Positions 41,588-51,034 of a stretch of DNA of 64,000 nucleotides are shown in pieces; position 1 is the stretch's first letter; each line of letters starts with the position of its first letter. Under the pieces are notes generated by a model. That model made no database searches and was not told the origin of the DNA. It saw nothing but the letters and a program-made list of their open reading frames with translations. The stretch comes from Rhodococcus sovatensis (lineage in GTDB: Bacteria > Actinomycetota > Actinomycetes > Mycobacteriales > Mycobacteriaceae): NCBI RefSeq assembly GCF_037327425.1, contig NZ_CP147846.1, positions 2,108,001 to 2,172,000 of the forward strand, given 5' to 3'. The position numbers and the translations under genes are program-made.

Positions 41588-43315
41588 GTGCCACCGACCG
41601 CAGACGAGCAGAACTCCAACGAGACTCGGCCGGACGCAGAACCGCCGTTTCGCGCGCGCGTCACCCACGCCGTCAGGCGGGTCGTCGGCCTCGATGCGAA
41701 CCAACCCTCCTCGAGTGTTTCGGTACTTCACGGCGACGAGGCCGAAGCGCCCGGCCTGAACGAAGCCGAGACCGGGCAACTGCGAGGAATCCGACGTTTC
41801 GGGGCCGCCGGAGCGATCATGATGTCTCTCGGTGCGCTCGGAGCAGGCGCACAGCCGGTGCTTCAGAACCCCGTCGTCGGTATTCGGATACTCAGCCTGC
41901 CCTCTCGGATGGCGACCACCGCACTGACCGTGACGATGATCGGCACGGTGATGGTAGTGCTGGCCTGGCTGCTGCTCGGCAGATTCGCAGTCGGTCGGCT
42001 CCGCGACGGCAACGTGCCCCGACGGCTGACGCGCTCTCAGCTGGACCGGACGCTCCTCTTGTGGATTCTGCCGCTGTGTGTTGCGCCCCCGATGTTCAGC
42101 CGCGACGTCTACTCGTATCTCGCGCAGAGCGAGATCACCGCACGCGGACTCGATCCCTATGCGATCGGCCCCGCTGGGGCCCTAGGCGTCGACAACGTCC
42201 TCACTCGTACGGTGCCGAACATCTGGCGCGACACGCCGGCCCCCTACGGCCCGCTATTTCTCTGGATGGGTCGAGGAATCACCTGGTTGACCGGTGAGAA
42301 CATCGTCGCCGGCATCTTCTTTCATCGCCTGCTCGCCCTGGCCGGCGTCGCACTGATCGTGTGGGCGCTTCCCCGCCTTGCACGTCGATGTGGTGTCGCC
42401 TCGGTCAGCGCGCTGTGGCTCGGCGCCGCCAACCCCCTCCTTCTTTTTCACCTTGTGGCGGGCATCCACAACGAGGCATTGATGATCGGCCTGATGCTGG
42501 CGGGTACCGAGTTGGGTCTGCGTGCGATCGGATCCGCGAAGGCGCTGCACGGAAAACCACTGCTGCTCCTGATAGCCGGTGCCGGTCTCATAGCGTTGTC
42601 GTCGACGGTGAAGATTCCGTCGTTGCTCGCACTCGGTTTCGTCGGAATGGCACTTGCCAAGAGATGGGGCGGAACGCCGCGGGCGGTTCTGTCGTCTGCG
42701 GCACTTCTCGGGGCCGTCAGCATCGTCATCATCGGCGGGGTCAGCGTCGTCAGCGGGTTGGGCTTCGGGTGGATAAACACGCTCGGAACGGCGGGCGTCG
42801 TGCGGAGCTGGATGTCGATACCGACGATCCTCGGTCTCGGTACCGGGTTCGCAGGGGTTCTTCTCGGGCTGGGAGACCATACGACCGCTGTGCTCGGACT
42901 CACTCGTCCGATCGCCGCCGTCGTCGCCGGGTTCGTCGCGTTGCGCATGCTGGTTGCGGTGCTGAAGGGAAGACTGCATCCGGTCGGCGCTCTCGGGGTG
43001 ACTTTGGGCGCGGTGGTCCTGCTGTTCCCGGTGGTCCAGCCTTGGTATCTGCTGTGGGCAGTCACGCCGCTCGCGGCGTGGGCGACGACGCGTGCATTCC
43101 GCGGACCCGCAATCGTCTTCTCCTCGATCGTGAGTGTCATCCTGATGCCGAACGGGAGCGAATACCAGCCGTTCCAGATCGTTCAAGCTGCGGTGATGAC
43201 CATCTTGACCATTGGAATTCTGTTTCTGCTCACCCGCTCACGTCTGCCGTGGCGCGGCACGACCGGACCACCGGTGCCGGGCCGAGCGGGCGAGGAATAC
43301 GCTGGTTCCTCGTGA
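41588..43315 (+). CDS. mptB: Alpha-(1->6)-mannopyranosyltransferase MptB-like
   Basis: 575 residues, at least 12 hydrophobic helices (GT-C fold). A soluble N-terminus of about 70 residues, then the first extracytoplasmic loop PPMFSRDVYSYLAQSEITARGLDPY with the acidic catalytic residues, and PAPYGPLFLWMGRGI. It uses polyprenyl-phosphomannose to extend the lipomannan backbone in corynebacteria and mycobacteria. Rv1459c counterpart. It is divergent from sufR by 168 bp; the GTG at 41588 is chosen for position. Its stop overlaps the next gene's GTG (GTGA). Confidence 0.9.
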   Translation: MPPTADEQNSNETRPDAEPPFRARVTHAVRRVVGLDANQPSSSVSVLHGDEAEAPGLNEAETGQLRGIRRFGAAGAIMMSLGALGAGAQPVLQNPVVGIRILSLPSRMATTALTVTMIGTVMVVLAWLLLGRFAVGRLRDGNVPRRLTRSQLDRTLLLWILPLCVAPPMFSRDVYSYLAQSEITARGLDPYAIGPAGALGVDNVLTRTVPNIWRDTPAPYGPLFLWMGRGITWLTGENIVAGIFFHRLLALAGVALIVWALPRLARRCGVASVSALWLGAANPLLLFHLVAGIHNEALMIGLMLAGTELGLRAIGSAKALHGKPLLLLIAGAGLIALSSTVKIPSLLALGFVGMALAKRWGGTPRAVLSSAALLGAVSIVIIGGVSVVSGLGFGWINTLGTAGVVRSWMSIPTILGLGTGFAGVLLGLGDHTTAVLGLTRPIAAVVAGFVALRMLVAVLKGRLHPVGALGVTLGAVVLLFPVVQPWYLLWAVTPLAAWATTRAFRGPAIVFSSIVSVILMPNGSEYQPFQIVQAAVMTILTIGILFLLTRSRLPWRGTTGPPVPGRAGEEYAGSS

Positions 43316-44274
43316 TCGCCGGTGCGCAGAGAAGAAGCGGTGCGTCGACGTCGACCCAGCCCGCAGTGCAGTTGACCGACGTACGAAAGACGTACGACGG
43401 CGTGCCGGCAGTCGACGGGCTCCGACTCGAGGTCGGTCAAGCGCAGGTACTTGCACTGCTCGGTCCCAACGGCGCAGGCAAGACCACGACCGTGGAGATG
43501 TGCGAAGGGTTCGTCACTCCGGACTCGGGCACGGTCCGGGTACTGGGTCTCGATCCCATCGCCCAATCCGCTCAGCTTCGCCCGCGCATCGGCGTCATGT
43601 TGCAAGGCGGTGGTGCGTATCCGGGCGCGAAAGCCGGGGAAATGCTCCGACTCGTCGCGTCGTACTCGGCCGACCCGCTCGATCCCGATTGGCTTCTCGA
43701 CTGTCTCGGCTTGGAGCACGCAGTCAAGACCCCATACCGACGCCTGTCCGGTGGGCAGCAGCAACGACTGGCACTGGCCTGCGCGATCGTCGGCCGACCT
43801 GAACTGGTCTTCCTCGACGAGCCGACCGCAGGGCTCGACGCGCAGGCACGGCTGCTTGTCTGGGAGTTGATCGACGCACTTCGCCGTGACGGTGTCAGCG
43901 TCCTCATCACCACACACCTAATGGACGAGGCAGAGCAACTCGCCGACGAACTGGTCATCATCGATCACGGCAAGATCGTTGCCTCCGGGACAGCGTCCGA
44001 GCTGACCAAACAAGGCGCCGAAGGTCGGTTGCGATTCAGCGCCCCTCCGCGCCTCGAGCTGTCTCTGCTCGATGCGGCTCTCCCTGCGGGGTACCACCCG
44101 ATCGAAGAGACTCCAGGGTCGTATGTGATCGAGGGAGTCATCGAGCCGCCGATCCTGGTCACCGTCACGTCGTGGTGCGCCGAACAAGACGTACTGGCAA
44201 CCGAACTCCAGGTCGACCAACGGCGCCTGGAAGACGTATTTCTGGAACTGACCGGCAGGGAGCTGAGACGATGA
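43312..44274 (+). CDS. ABC transporter ATP-binding protein (Rv1458c-like)
   Basis: 320 residues. Walker A GPNGAGKTT (about residues 46-54), Q-loop MLQGGGAYPG, signature RLSGGQQQRLALA and Walker B LVFLDEPTAGLD. The C-terminus after residue 230 is an extra domain seen in drug- and lipid-exporting ABC2 ATPases. GTG 43312 overlaps the mptB stop, and its stop overlaps the permease ATG, so the transporter is coupled to a cell-wall glycosyltransferase. Substrate unknown. Confidence 0.92.
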   Translation: MIAGAQRRSGASTSTQPAVQLTDVRKTYDGVPAVDGLRLEVGQAQVLALLGPNGAGKTTTVEMCEGFVTPDSGTVRVLGLDPIAQSAQLRPRIGVMLQGGGAYPGAKAGEMLRLVASYSADPLDPDWLLDCLGLEHAVKTPYRRLSGGQQQRLALACAIVGRPELVFLDEPTAGLDAQARLLVWELIDALRRDGVSVLITTHLMDEAEQLADELVIIDHGKIVASGTASELTKQGAEGRLRFSAPPRLELSLLDAALPAGYHPIEETPGSYVIEGVIEPPILVTVTSWCAEQDVLATELQVDQRRLEDVFLELTGRELRR

Positions 44275-45071
44275 CGGCGCGCAGGGATGTCCGGGTGGCC
44301 GACAATCGCTTCGAAGTCGGACTTTTCACCCCGAAGCCGCAGCCCAGTTCGCCGATGGTCATGTTGACGGCGCAGTCTTTCCTCGAATTGAAGCTGTTGC
44401 TCCGCAACGGTGAACAACTCCTTCTCACCATGTTCATACCGATCACCCTCCTGGTCGGGCTGACGCTGCTACCGCTGGGCGCGATGGGCACCGAACCGGT
44501 GAACCAGGTCGTTCCGGCCGTGATGATGGTGGCCGTCATGTCGACGGCCTTCACCGGTCAGGCCATTGCAGTCGGATTCGACCGCCGCTACGGTGCGCTC
44601 AAACGTCTGGGTGCGACGCCGCTACCAAAGTGGGGAATCATCGGGGGCAAGGCAGCCGCCGTACTGCTGGTCGTCGTGTTGCAGTCGGTCGTGCTGGGGT
44701 CGATCGGCCTTGCACTCGGCTGGCGCCCCGCCGCGGCTGGGCTACTTCTGGGTGCAGTGGTGATCGCACTCGGGACCGTGACGTTCGCGACAATGGGCCT
44801 GCTGCTCGGCGGCACTCTGCGGGCCGAGATCGTTCTCGCGCTCGCGAATATCCTCTGGTTCGTCATGCTGGGGATCGGCTCGCTCGTCGTGCTAGCCGAG
44901 GACCTACCCTCCGCACTACACACCATTGCTCGCCTTGTGCCGTCCGGCGCCCTGGCCGAAGCGCTCGGGCAAGCCGTGACCGGCTCGCTCGACTGGTTCG
45001 GGATCGCTGTCCTCACCGGGTGGGCGCTTCTGTGCGGCTGGCTCGCGGTCCGCACGTTCCGGTTCACCTGA
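44271..45071 (+). CDS. ABC-2 type transporter permease (Rv1457c-like)
   Basis: 266 residues with six hydrophobic helices after a cytosolic N-terminus of about 45 residues. The ABC-2 block FDRRYGALKRLGATPLPKWGIIGGKAAAV is present. It forms an exporter with the ATPase encoded just upstream. ATG 44271 overlaps the upstream stop (ATGA). Next gene ctaA is 55 bp away. Confidence 0.92.
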   Translation: MTARRDVRVADNRFEVGLFTPKPQPSSPMVMLTAQSFLELKLLLRNGEQLLLTMFIPITLLVGLTLLPLGAMGTEPVNQVVPAVMMVAVMSTAFTGQAIAVGFDRRYGALKRLGATPLPKWGIIGGKAAAVLLVVVLQSVVLGSIGLALGWRPAAAGLLLGAVVIALGTVTFATMGLLLGGTLRAEIVLALANILWFVMLGIGSLVVLAEDLPSALHTIARLVPSGALAEALGQAVTGSLDWFGIAVLTGWALLCGWLAVRTFRFT

Positions 45072-45114
45072 ACAGGCAGACGGGGTCAACGACAGCGTGT
45101 AGTTGATCGCCGTT

Positions 45115-45120
45115 TACCAT
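45115..45120 (+). promoter_or_regulatory. -10-like element before ctaA
   Basis: TACCAT lies 6 nt before the GTG at 45127, which has no Shine-Dalgarno; a leaderless start is possible. No convincing -35 is seen. Confidence 0.35.
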
Positions 45121-45126
45121 CGTCAC

Positions 45127-46086
45127 GTGCTGTATCGAGTGTTCCTGCGTCTAGTCGACCGATTGCCACTGCCGTCGTTGCGGATGCAGAAGATCCTGGC
45201 GATCATCGTGATCCTCACCCAGGGCGGGATAGCCGTGACCGGAGCGATCGTTCGGGTCACCGCGTCCGGTCTCGGGTGCCCGACGTGGCCGCAGTGCTTT
45301 CCAGGCAGCTTCACACCCGTCGGTGTCTCCGAAGTTCCGGTCCTGCACCAAGCCGTCGAATTCGGAAATCGGCTGCTCACGTTCGTCGTGGTACTCGCGG
45401 CCGCCGCGGTCGTGCTCGCGGTCACTCGCGCCCGCCGTCGCCGCGGGGTCCTCGTTTTTGCGTGGCTGATGCCCCTCGGCACCGTCGTACAAGCCATTCT
45501 CGGTGGAGTCACTGTGCTCACCGGCCTACTGTGGTGGACCGTTGCGATCCACTTCGTCGCATCGATGGCGATGGTGTGGTTGGCGACATTGCTGTACTTC
45601 AAGATCTGTGAACGCGATTCCGACTTGCTGGTGACCAAGACGGTTCCCGAACCTCTGCGACTTCTCACCGGGCTGTCGGGAATACTGCTCGCCGGTGTTC
45701 TCATCGCAGGCACGATGGTGACCGGGGCCGGCCCGCATGCCGGAGACAAGAGCATCGATGAACCGGTCCCCCGCTTCCAGGTGGAGGTCGTGACGCTAGT
45801 CCACCTGCACTCACAACTCTTGGTGGGATATCTCGCGTTGCTGATCGGCCTCGGATTTGCGCTCTACGCCGTCAAGGCTCCGGAAATAGTCAAGAGACGC
45901 TTGAAGATCGTCGTCGCAATTGTTCTCGCGCAGTCGCTCGTCGGCATCGTTCAGTACTTGACCGACGTGCCCGCCGCGCTGGTCGCGGTGCACGTTGCGG
46001 GAGCCGGAGCGTGCACCGCCGCAACGGCAGCCGTGTGGGCCGCATGCCGAGTGCGAACGCCATCGGTCGAGCCGAGCAGAGCGTGA
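45127..46086 (+). CDS. ctaA: Heme A synthase CtaA
   Basis: 319 residues from GTG 45127 (a TTG at 45103 is possible). Eight hydrophobic helices; VRVTASGLGCPTWPQCFPG holds the conserved Cys pair of the first loop, and His residues in LHQAVEFGNR, AIHFVAS, LVHLHSQLLVGY and AVHVAGAG fit the haem-ligand pattern. Oxidises the methyl group of haem O to haem A for the aa3 oxidase. Rv1456c counterpart, downstream of the MptB/ABC unit. Confidence 0.93.
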   Translation: MLYRVFLRLVDRLPLPSLRMQKILAIIVILTQGGIAVTGAIVRVTASGLGCPTWPQCFPGSFTPVGVSEVPVLHQAVEFGNRLLTFVVVLAAAAVVLAVTRARRRRGVLVFAWLMPLGTVVQAILGGVTVLTGLLWWTVAIHFVASMAMVWLATLLYFKICERDSDLLVTKTVPEPLRLLTGLSGILLAGVLIAGTMVTGAGPHAGDKSIDEPVPRFQVEVVTLVHLHSQLLVGYLALLIGLGFALYAVKAPEIVKRRLKIVVAIVLAQSLVGIVQYLTDVPAALVAVHVAGAGACTAATAAVWAACRVRTPSVEPSRA

Positions 46087-46090
46087 AAGA

Positions 46091-46134
46091 GGAGAGGTAG
46101 CCGGTCTCCCCCTCAGACGACCGACTACCTCTCC
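46091..46134. terminator. Hairpin between ctaA and the small convergent gene
   Basis: GGAGAGGTAG (46091-46100) pairs with 46125-46134, and CGGTC (46102-46106) with 46119-46123; one mismatch. It serves both convergent transcripts. Confidence 0.75.
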
Positions 46135-46201
46135 ATATGTTTCGACGCAACAAGCCGTCCAACGGTTCCCTGAAGTGCCGAACTATTTTTTTCCTCGAGC
46201 T

Positions 46202-46585
46202 CTATTCCATCGCAGCATTGCGCGCTTTGGGGAATCGCGTCTGTCGAGCAACCCACCCAGCCATCTTGCGGTAGTGCCCGGGAGCAGGGTTCACCGAGCT
46301 GACAAGCTCGCGATCCCATTCCGACTCGGTAAGTCCCCCAACCGCGTCGACGAGTGCGTGGGCAATGTCGTTGTTCTCCACGACCTGATCACCGAGAACG
46401 CCATCGGCGCCGACGAGAGTCACCCGTGTGCCCACACGGCCGATCGGCTGGATGACCACGTTCCCGGTGCCACCGTGTTCGCCGACGAATGCCTTGATCG
46501 CGGACAATGCATGGGGCGGAACCTTCACCGCGGTGTCGGTGCCCGCGTCCGTGTCCGATGTCGTGTTCTCTGCTTCGGTCGCCAT
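46202..46585 (-). CDS. Conserved hypothetical protein
   Basis: 127 residues, soluble. An acidic, probably disordered N-terminus (residues 1-18), then a small alpha/beta region (AIKAFVGEHGGTGNVVIQPIGRVGTRVTLVGADGVLGDQVVEN), a helix with ALVDAVGGL, and a basic C-terminus (GHYRKMAGWVARQTRFPKARN). I do not recognise a domain. It lies between ctaA and qor, on the other strand. The ATG at 46585 is divergent from qor by 73 bp. No role is assigned. Confidence 0.7.
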   Translation of the reverse strand: MATEAENTTSDTDAGTDTAVKVPPHALSAIKAFVGEHGGTGNVVIQPIGRVGTRVTLVGADGVLGDQVVENNDIAHALVDAVGGLTESEWDRELVSSVNPAPGHYRKMAGWVARQTRFPKARNAAME

Positions 46586-46658
46586 ACCTGGGAAGGATAC
46601 CCGCCGGTAACTTCATCCGCGCCGCTACCCGCATTTGTCGCCCGTGTAGAACGGGAGC

Positions 46659-47624
46659 ATGCGCGCAGTGGAGATTCGCGAACCCGGTGGCCCCGAGGTG
46701 ATGACTACGGTCGACCTTCCAGAGCCGGTCCCCGGGCCAGGAGAACTGCTCGTCCGGGTCGAGGCGGCAGGAGTCAACTTCATCGACACGTACTTCCGCA
46801 GTGGGTTGTACAGCCGTGAACTTCCCTATGTGCCGGGTGACGAGGGATGCGGCGTCGTAGAGCATGTCGGCGCCGAGGTGAGTGAGTTCTTCGTCGGCCA
46901 GCGCGTCGCCTGGGCGAGCGCCCCCGGCAGCTATGCCGAGCAAGTCCTGGTCCCCGCGCGCGGCGCCGTGGCAGTGCCTGAATGTGTGCCTGCCGATCAG
47001 GCCGCGTCGACGCTGCTCCAGGGCATGACTGCGCACTATTTGATCCGGTCGACCTACCCGGCGCGGTCCGGTGAGACCGTCCTCGTCCATGCCGGCGCAG
47101 GTGGCGTCGGGCTGATCTTGACCCAGCTTGCGGTCGCTCGGGGTGTCCGGGTCGTCAGCACCGTATCCACGGACGAGAAGGAACAACTCTCGCGCACCGC
47201 AGGCGCATTCGATGTAGTGCGGTACGACGACGACATCGCCGCACGGGTCCGCGAACTCACCCACGGGGAGGGTGTCCACGCCGTTTACGACGGTGTCGGC
47301 GCTGCGACTTTCGAGCAAAGCCTGGCGTCGTTGCGCATCCGCGGAACACTTGCGCTGTTCGGTGCTGCGAGTGGTCCAGTGCCGCCGTTCGACCCGCAGC
47401 GACTCAACCCGGCAGGTTCACTCTTCCTGACGCGCCCTACACTTGCCCACTACGTTCGTGACCGCAGTGAACTGGAATGGCGTGCGGGTGAGGTGTTCAA
47501 GGCGGTATCCGACGGCACTCTCGACATCCGAGTCGGCGCACGCTATCCGCTGGCGAATGCCGCTGCTGCGCACGAAGACCTCGAAGCGCGTCGTACGACA
47601 GGGTCCATCGTGCTGATCCCCTGA
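46659..47624 (+). CDS. qor: Quinone oxidoreductase (zeta-crystallin/QOR family)
   Basis: 321 residues, medium-chain reductase fold. ETVLVHAGAGGVGLILTQLA (about residues 139-158) is the NADPH site AGAGGVG; GVNFIDTYFRSGLY and VPGDEGCGVVEHVG are QOR blocks. No structural zinc Cys set is seen, as in this family. Reduces quinones with NADPH. Rv1454c counterpart. GGGAG is immediately before the ATG, and TAGAAC just upstream could be a -10. Confidence 0.93.
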   Translation: MRAVEIREPGGPEVMTTVDLPEPVPGPGELLVRVEAAGVNFIDTYFRSGLYSRELPYVPGDEGCGVVEHVGAEVSEFFVGQRVAWASAPGSYAEQVLVPARGAVAVPECVPADQAASTLLQGMTAHYLIRSTYPARSGETVLVHAGAGGVGLILTQLAVARGVRVVSTVSTDEKEQLSRTAGAFDVVRYDDDIAARVRELTHGEGVHAVYDGVGAATFEQSLASLRIRGTLALFGAASGPVPPFDPQRLNPAGSLFLTRPTLAHYVRDRSELEWRAGEVFKAVSDGTLDIRVGARYPLANAAAAHEDLEARRTTGSIVLIP

Positions 47625-47640
47625 TCCTCGAGTACGCGCC

Positions 47641-48654
47641 TCAGGTCAACAGCTGGGCGAGAGTGTCCCAACCTAGGACGGAATCGACTGCAAGACCGCA
47701 GAACACCAGCGCCAGGTATTCGTTGGACAGAATGAAGAGCTTGAGAGGTTTGACCGGGGTCCCGGCCCGCACCCCTGCATAGAGTCGATGCGCTACTACG
47801 AGGAACCAGATCCCCGACGCCAGTGCCACGACGGCGTAGATCACACCCGACCCGGGAGCCAGCGCAAGAGTCGCGGCGACAGTGGCCCATGCATACACCA
47901 CGATGTGCTTGGTGACCTTGGTCTCCGACGCCACCGCAGGCAGCATCGGCACATTCGCCGCCTGGTAGTCCTCCTTGTACCGAAGCATGAGAGCCCAGGT
48001 ATGAGGTGGGGTCCACAGGAAGATGACCATGAACATCACCACGGCCTGCCAGCCGATCGTTCCGGTCACTGCAGACCAGCCGATCATCACGGGCATACAG
48101 CCGGCCGCACCACCCCACACCACGTTCTGCGACGTCCGACGCTTGAGAACGAGTGTGTATACGAAGATGTAGAAGCAGATGGTGACGACAGCGAGGATTC
48201 CACTGAGCAGGTTCGTGGTGGCCCACAGCCAGAAGAACGACACGATCCCGAGCGTCACACCGAACACGAACGCGTGTGAGACCGGCATCGCACCGCGCGC
48301 GAGCGGTCGTTTCGCGGTACGAGCCATGACCTTGTCGATGTCTGCGTCCGCAACCATATTGAGGCAGTTCGCACTTGCTGCAGCAAGCATGCCGCCGAAC
48401 AGCGTCGTCAGAATGAGGCCCGGCTGCACCTGGCCGCGATCGGCCAACAGCATCGCCGGGATGGTTGTGACGAGCAGAAGTTCGATGACTCGCGGCTTGG
48501 TCAAGGCAATATAGGCCATGACCAGGGCAAGCGCCCGGCGCGGCGCCGACTTCACGGGAGCACCATCGTCGCCGAAGTCCTCGAGCTCGTGGTCGTCGGG
48601 ATGACCAGGGCCGCCTGCGAATCCGTGGCCGCCCGGCTGCTGCCCAATTCGCAC
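47641..48654 (-). CDS. ctaB: Protoheme IX farnesyltransferase (heme O synthase)
   Basis: 337 residues from GTG 48654, which has AAGGAG 6 bases upstream; longer frames have no such site. UbiA-type prenyltransferase with the first Asp-rich motif NMVADADIDKVMARTAKRPLA (NxxxDxxxD) and later LRYKEDYQAANVPMLP. Eight or nine hydrophobic helices. Adds farnesyl to haem b, making haem O for CtaA. Rv1451 counterpart; a cytosolic N-terminus of about 50 residues is longer than usual. Divergent from tkt by 274 bp. Confidence 0.92.
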   Translation of the reverse strand: MRIGQQPGGHGFAGGPGHPDDHELEDFGDDGAPVKSAPRRALALVMAYIALTKPRVIELLLVTTIPAMLLADRGQVQPGLILTTLFGGMLAAASANCLNMVADADIDKVMARTAKRPLARGAMPVSHAFVFGVTLGIVSFFWLWATTNLLSGILAVVTICFYIFVYTLVLKRRTSQNVVWGGAAGCMPVMIGWSAVTGTIGWQAVVMFMVIFLWTPPHTWALMLRYKEDYQAANVPMLPAVASETKVTKHIVVYAWATVAATLALAPGSGVIYAVVALASGIWFLVVAHRLYAGVRAGTPVKPLKLFILSNEYLALVFCGLAVDSVLGWDTLAQLLT

Positions 48655-48928
48655 TACGTCTCCTTGCACGGGCTCGAAACACACATGATCGTCAGCGCGC
48701 ACATCTCCACCGATCATCGGTGCGGCGCGCACTACTACAGGCGATGGTAGACGTCGAGTACCCCGTCTCCAATTCTCAGGGCACCCAAAGTGCGTTGCAG
48801 CCGTCCAATGGGGGGAAGGCACGACAGCGGGCGCGGACGGAACTAGGCTGGTAGCGGACGCGAAAGATCCACATCGCGATCGGTCGCGTTACGGCCTCAC
48901 TCGTACCAATGTCAGGAGATCTCTGCTC

Positions 48929-51028
48929 GTGTCGATCACAGACGATATTGACGTCCTCACCACGGCGCACCACCCCAGCGACTGGACGGACCTGGACACC
49001 AGGGCGGTCGACACCGTCAGAGTCCTCGCGGCGGATGCGGTACAGAAGGTCGGCAACGGTCACCCCGGCACCGCAATGAGCCTGGCGCCGCTCGCCTACA
49101 CGCTCTTTCAGCGCACGATGCGTCACGATCCGACCGACACCACCTGGATCGGTCGCGACCGATTCGTTCTCTCGTGCGGTCACTCGAGCCTGACCCTCTA
49201 CCTGCAGCTGTACTTGGGCGGCTTCGGTCTCGAATTGATCGACATCGAGTCGTTGCGCACCTACAAGTCGAAGACTCCCGGCCACCCAGAATTCCGCCAC
49301 ACCGACGGCGTCGAGATCACCACCGGCCCTCTCGGCCAGGGATTGGCCTCGGCAGTCGGTATGGCGATGGCATCGCGACGTGAGCGTGGACTGTTCGATC
49401 CCGAGCCCGCCCTCGGAGACAGCCCGTTCGACCACTTCATCTACGTCATCGCTTCCGACGGGGACATCGAGGAGGGCATCACCTCCGAGGCCTCGTCGCT
49501 GGCCGGAACGCAGCAGCTCGGCAACCTGATCCTGTTCTACGACGACAACAAGATCTCGATCGAACACTCGACCGACATCGCACTGTCGGAGAACACGGCC
49601 GCGCGCTACGAGGCGTACGGCTGGCACGTTCAGGTAGTGGAAGGCGGCGAGAACGTCACTGCGATCGAGGAAGCCATCGAGGCGGCCAAGGCCGTCACCG
49701 ACAAGCCGTCGATCATCGTTCTGCGCACCATCATCGGTTTCCCCGCACCGACCATGATGAACACCGGTGCAGTGCACGGCGCTGCACTCGGCGACGAGGA
49801 AATCGAGAAGGTCAAGAAGGCCCTCGGTTTCGACCCGGAGAAGAAGTTCGAGGTCACCGACGAGGTCATCGCGCACACCCGTGCGCTCACCGAACGCGGA
49901 CGCAAGGCGCACGCCGAGTGGAACACCGAATTCGACGCCTGGGCCGTACGCGAGCCCGAGCGCAAGCAGCTTCTCGACCGACTGACGGCCGGAGACCTCC
50001 CCGAGGGCTGGACCGACGTCCTCCCTACCTGGGAACCGGGCAGCAAAGCCATCGCAACCCGCGCGGCGTCCGGCGAGGTCCTCAATGCCGTGGGACCGGT
50101 CCTACCCGAGCTGTGGGGCGGATCCGCCGACCTTGCCGGTAGCAACAACACCACGATCAAGGGAGCGAAGTCGTTCGGTCCCACGTCGATCTCGACAGAC
50201 GACTGGGATGCCGAGCCCTACGGTCGCACGCTGCACTTCGGCATTCGCGAGCACGCAATGGGCGCAATTCTGTCCGGCATCGTCATGCACGGACCGACCC
50301 GCGCCTACGGCGGCACGTTCATGCAGTTCAGCGACTACATGCGTCCGGCAGTCCGGTTGGCGTCGTTGATGGACATCGATCCCATCTACGTCTGGACTCA
50401 CGACTCCATCGGACTCGGTGAAGACGGTCCGACGCATCAGCCGGTCGAGCACCTCGCCGCGCTGCGCGCCATCCCAAACCTGTCGGTGGTTCGCCCAGGT
50501 GACGCAAACGAGACTGCCTACGCGTGGCAGGCGGTTCTCGCGCGATCCAGCAGCAGCGGTCCTGTCGGTTTGGCTCTGACGCGTCAGGGCATCCCCATTC
50601 TTGAGGGAACGAGCTACGAGGGTGTATCGAAGGGCGGCTACATCCTCTCCGAGTCCTCCAAGGCAGCACCCGACGTCGTGCTCATCGGCACCGGGTCCGA
50701 ATTGCAGTACGCCGTCGAGGCGCAGAAGCAACTCGAAGCACAGGGAATTGCTGCGCGTGTCGTGTCGATGCCGTGCGTCGAATGGTTCGAAAGCCAGGAT
50801 CAGAATTACCGCGACCAGGTCATCCCGCCGACCGTCAAGGCTCGTGTGTCGATCGAAGCCGGCATCGCGATGCCGTGGTGGAAGATCGTCGGCGGCTTCG
50901 GCGAGATCATCTCCCTCGAGCACTACGGCGAATCCGCGGACGCCAAGACGCTCTTCCGTGAGTTCGGATTCACTGCCGAGGCCGTGACCGCGGCCGCGCA
51001 GCGCTCGATCACCAATGTGAAGGGATAA
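48929..51028 (+). CDS. tkt: Transketolase
   Basis: 699 residues. The ThDP-binding set is seen in VGNGHPGTAMSLAPL, TGPLGQGLASAVGMA and DGDIEEGITSEASSLAG, with IREHAMGAILSGI and EDGPTHQPVEHLAALRAIPN in the pyrimidine domain. Moves two-carbon units in the non-oxidative pentose phosphate pathway. GTG 48929 has AGGAG 9 bases upstream. First gene of tkt-tal-zwf-opcA-pgl (Rv1449c-Rv1445c order). TAGGCT at 48844 may be a distal -10. Confidence 0.97.
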   Translation: MSITDDIDVLTTAHHPSDWTDLDTRAVDTVRVLAADAVQKVGNGHPGTAMSLAPLAYTLFQRTMRHDPTDTTWIGRDRFVLSCGHSSLTLYLQLYLGGFGLELIDIESLRTYKSKTPGHPEFRHTDGVEITTGPLGQGLASAVGMAMASRRERGLFDPEPALGDSPFDHFIYVIASDGDIEEGITSEASSLAGTQQLGNLILFYDDNKISIEHSTDIALSENTAARYEAYGWHVQVVEGGENVTAIEEAIEAAKAVTDKPSIIVLRTIIGFPAPTMMNTGAVHGAALGDEEIEKVKKALGFDPEKKFEVTDEVIAHTRALTERGRKAHAEWNTEFDAWAVREPERKQLLDRLTAGDLPEGWTDVLPTWEPGSKAIATRAASGEVLNAVGPVLPELWGGSADLAGSNNTTIKGAKSFGPTSISTDDWDAEPYGRTLHFGIREHAMGAILSGIVMHGPTRAYGGTFMQFSDYMRPAVRLASLMDIDPIYVWTHDSIGLGEDGPTHQPVEHLAALRAIPNLSVVRPGDANETAYAWQAVLARSSSSGPVGLALTRQGIPILEGTSYEGVSKGGYILSESSKAAPDVVLIGTGSELQYAVEAQKQLEAQGIAARVVSMPCVEWFESQDQNYRDQVIPPTVKARVSIEAGIAMPWWKIVGGFGEIISLEHYGESADAKTLFREFGFTAEAVTAAAQRSITNVKG

Positions 51029-51034
51029 CCCCCA

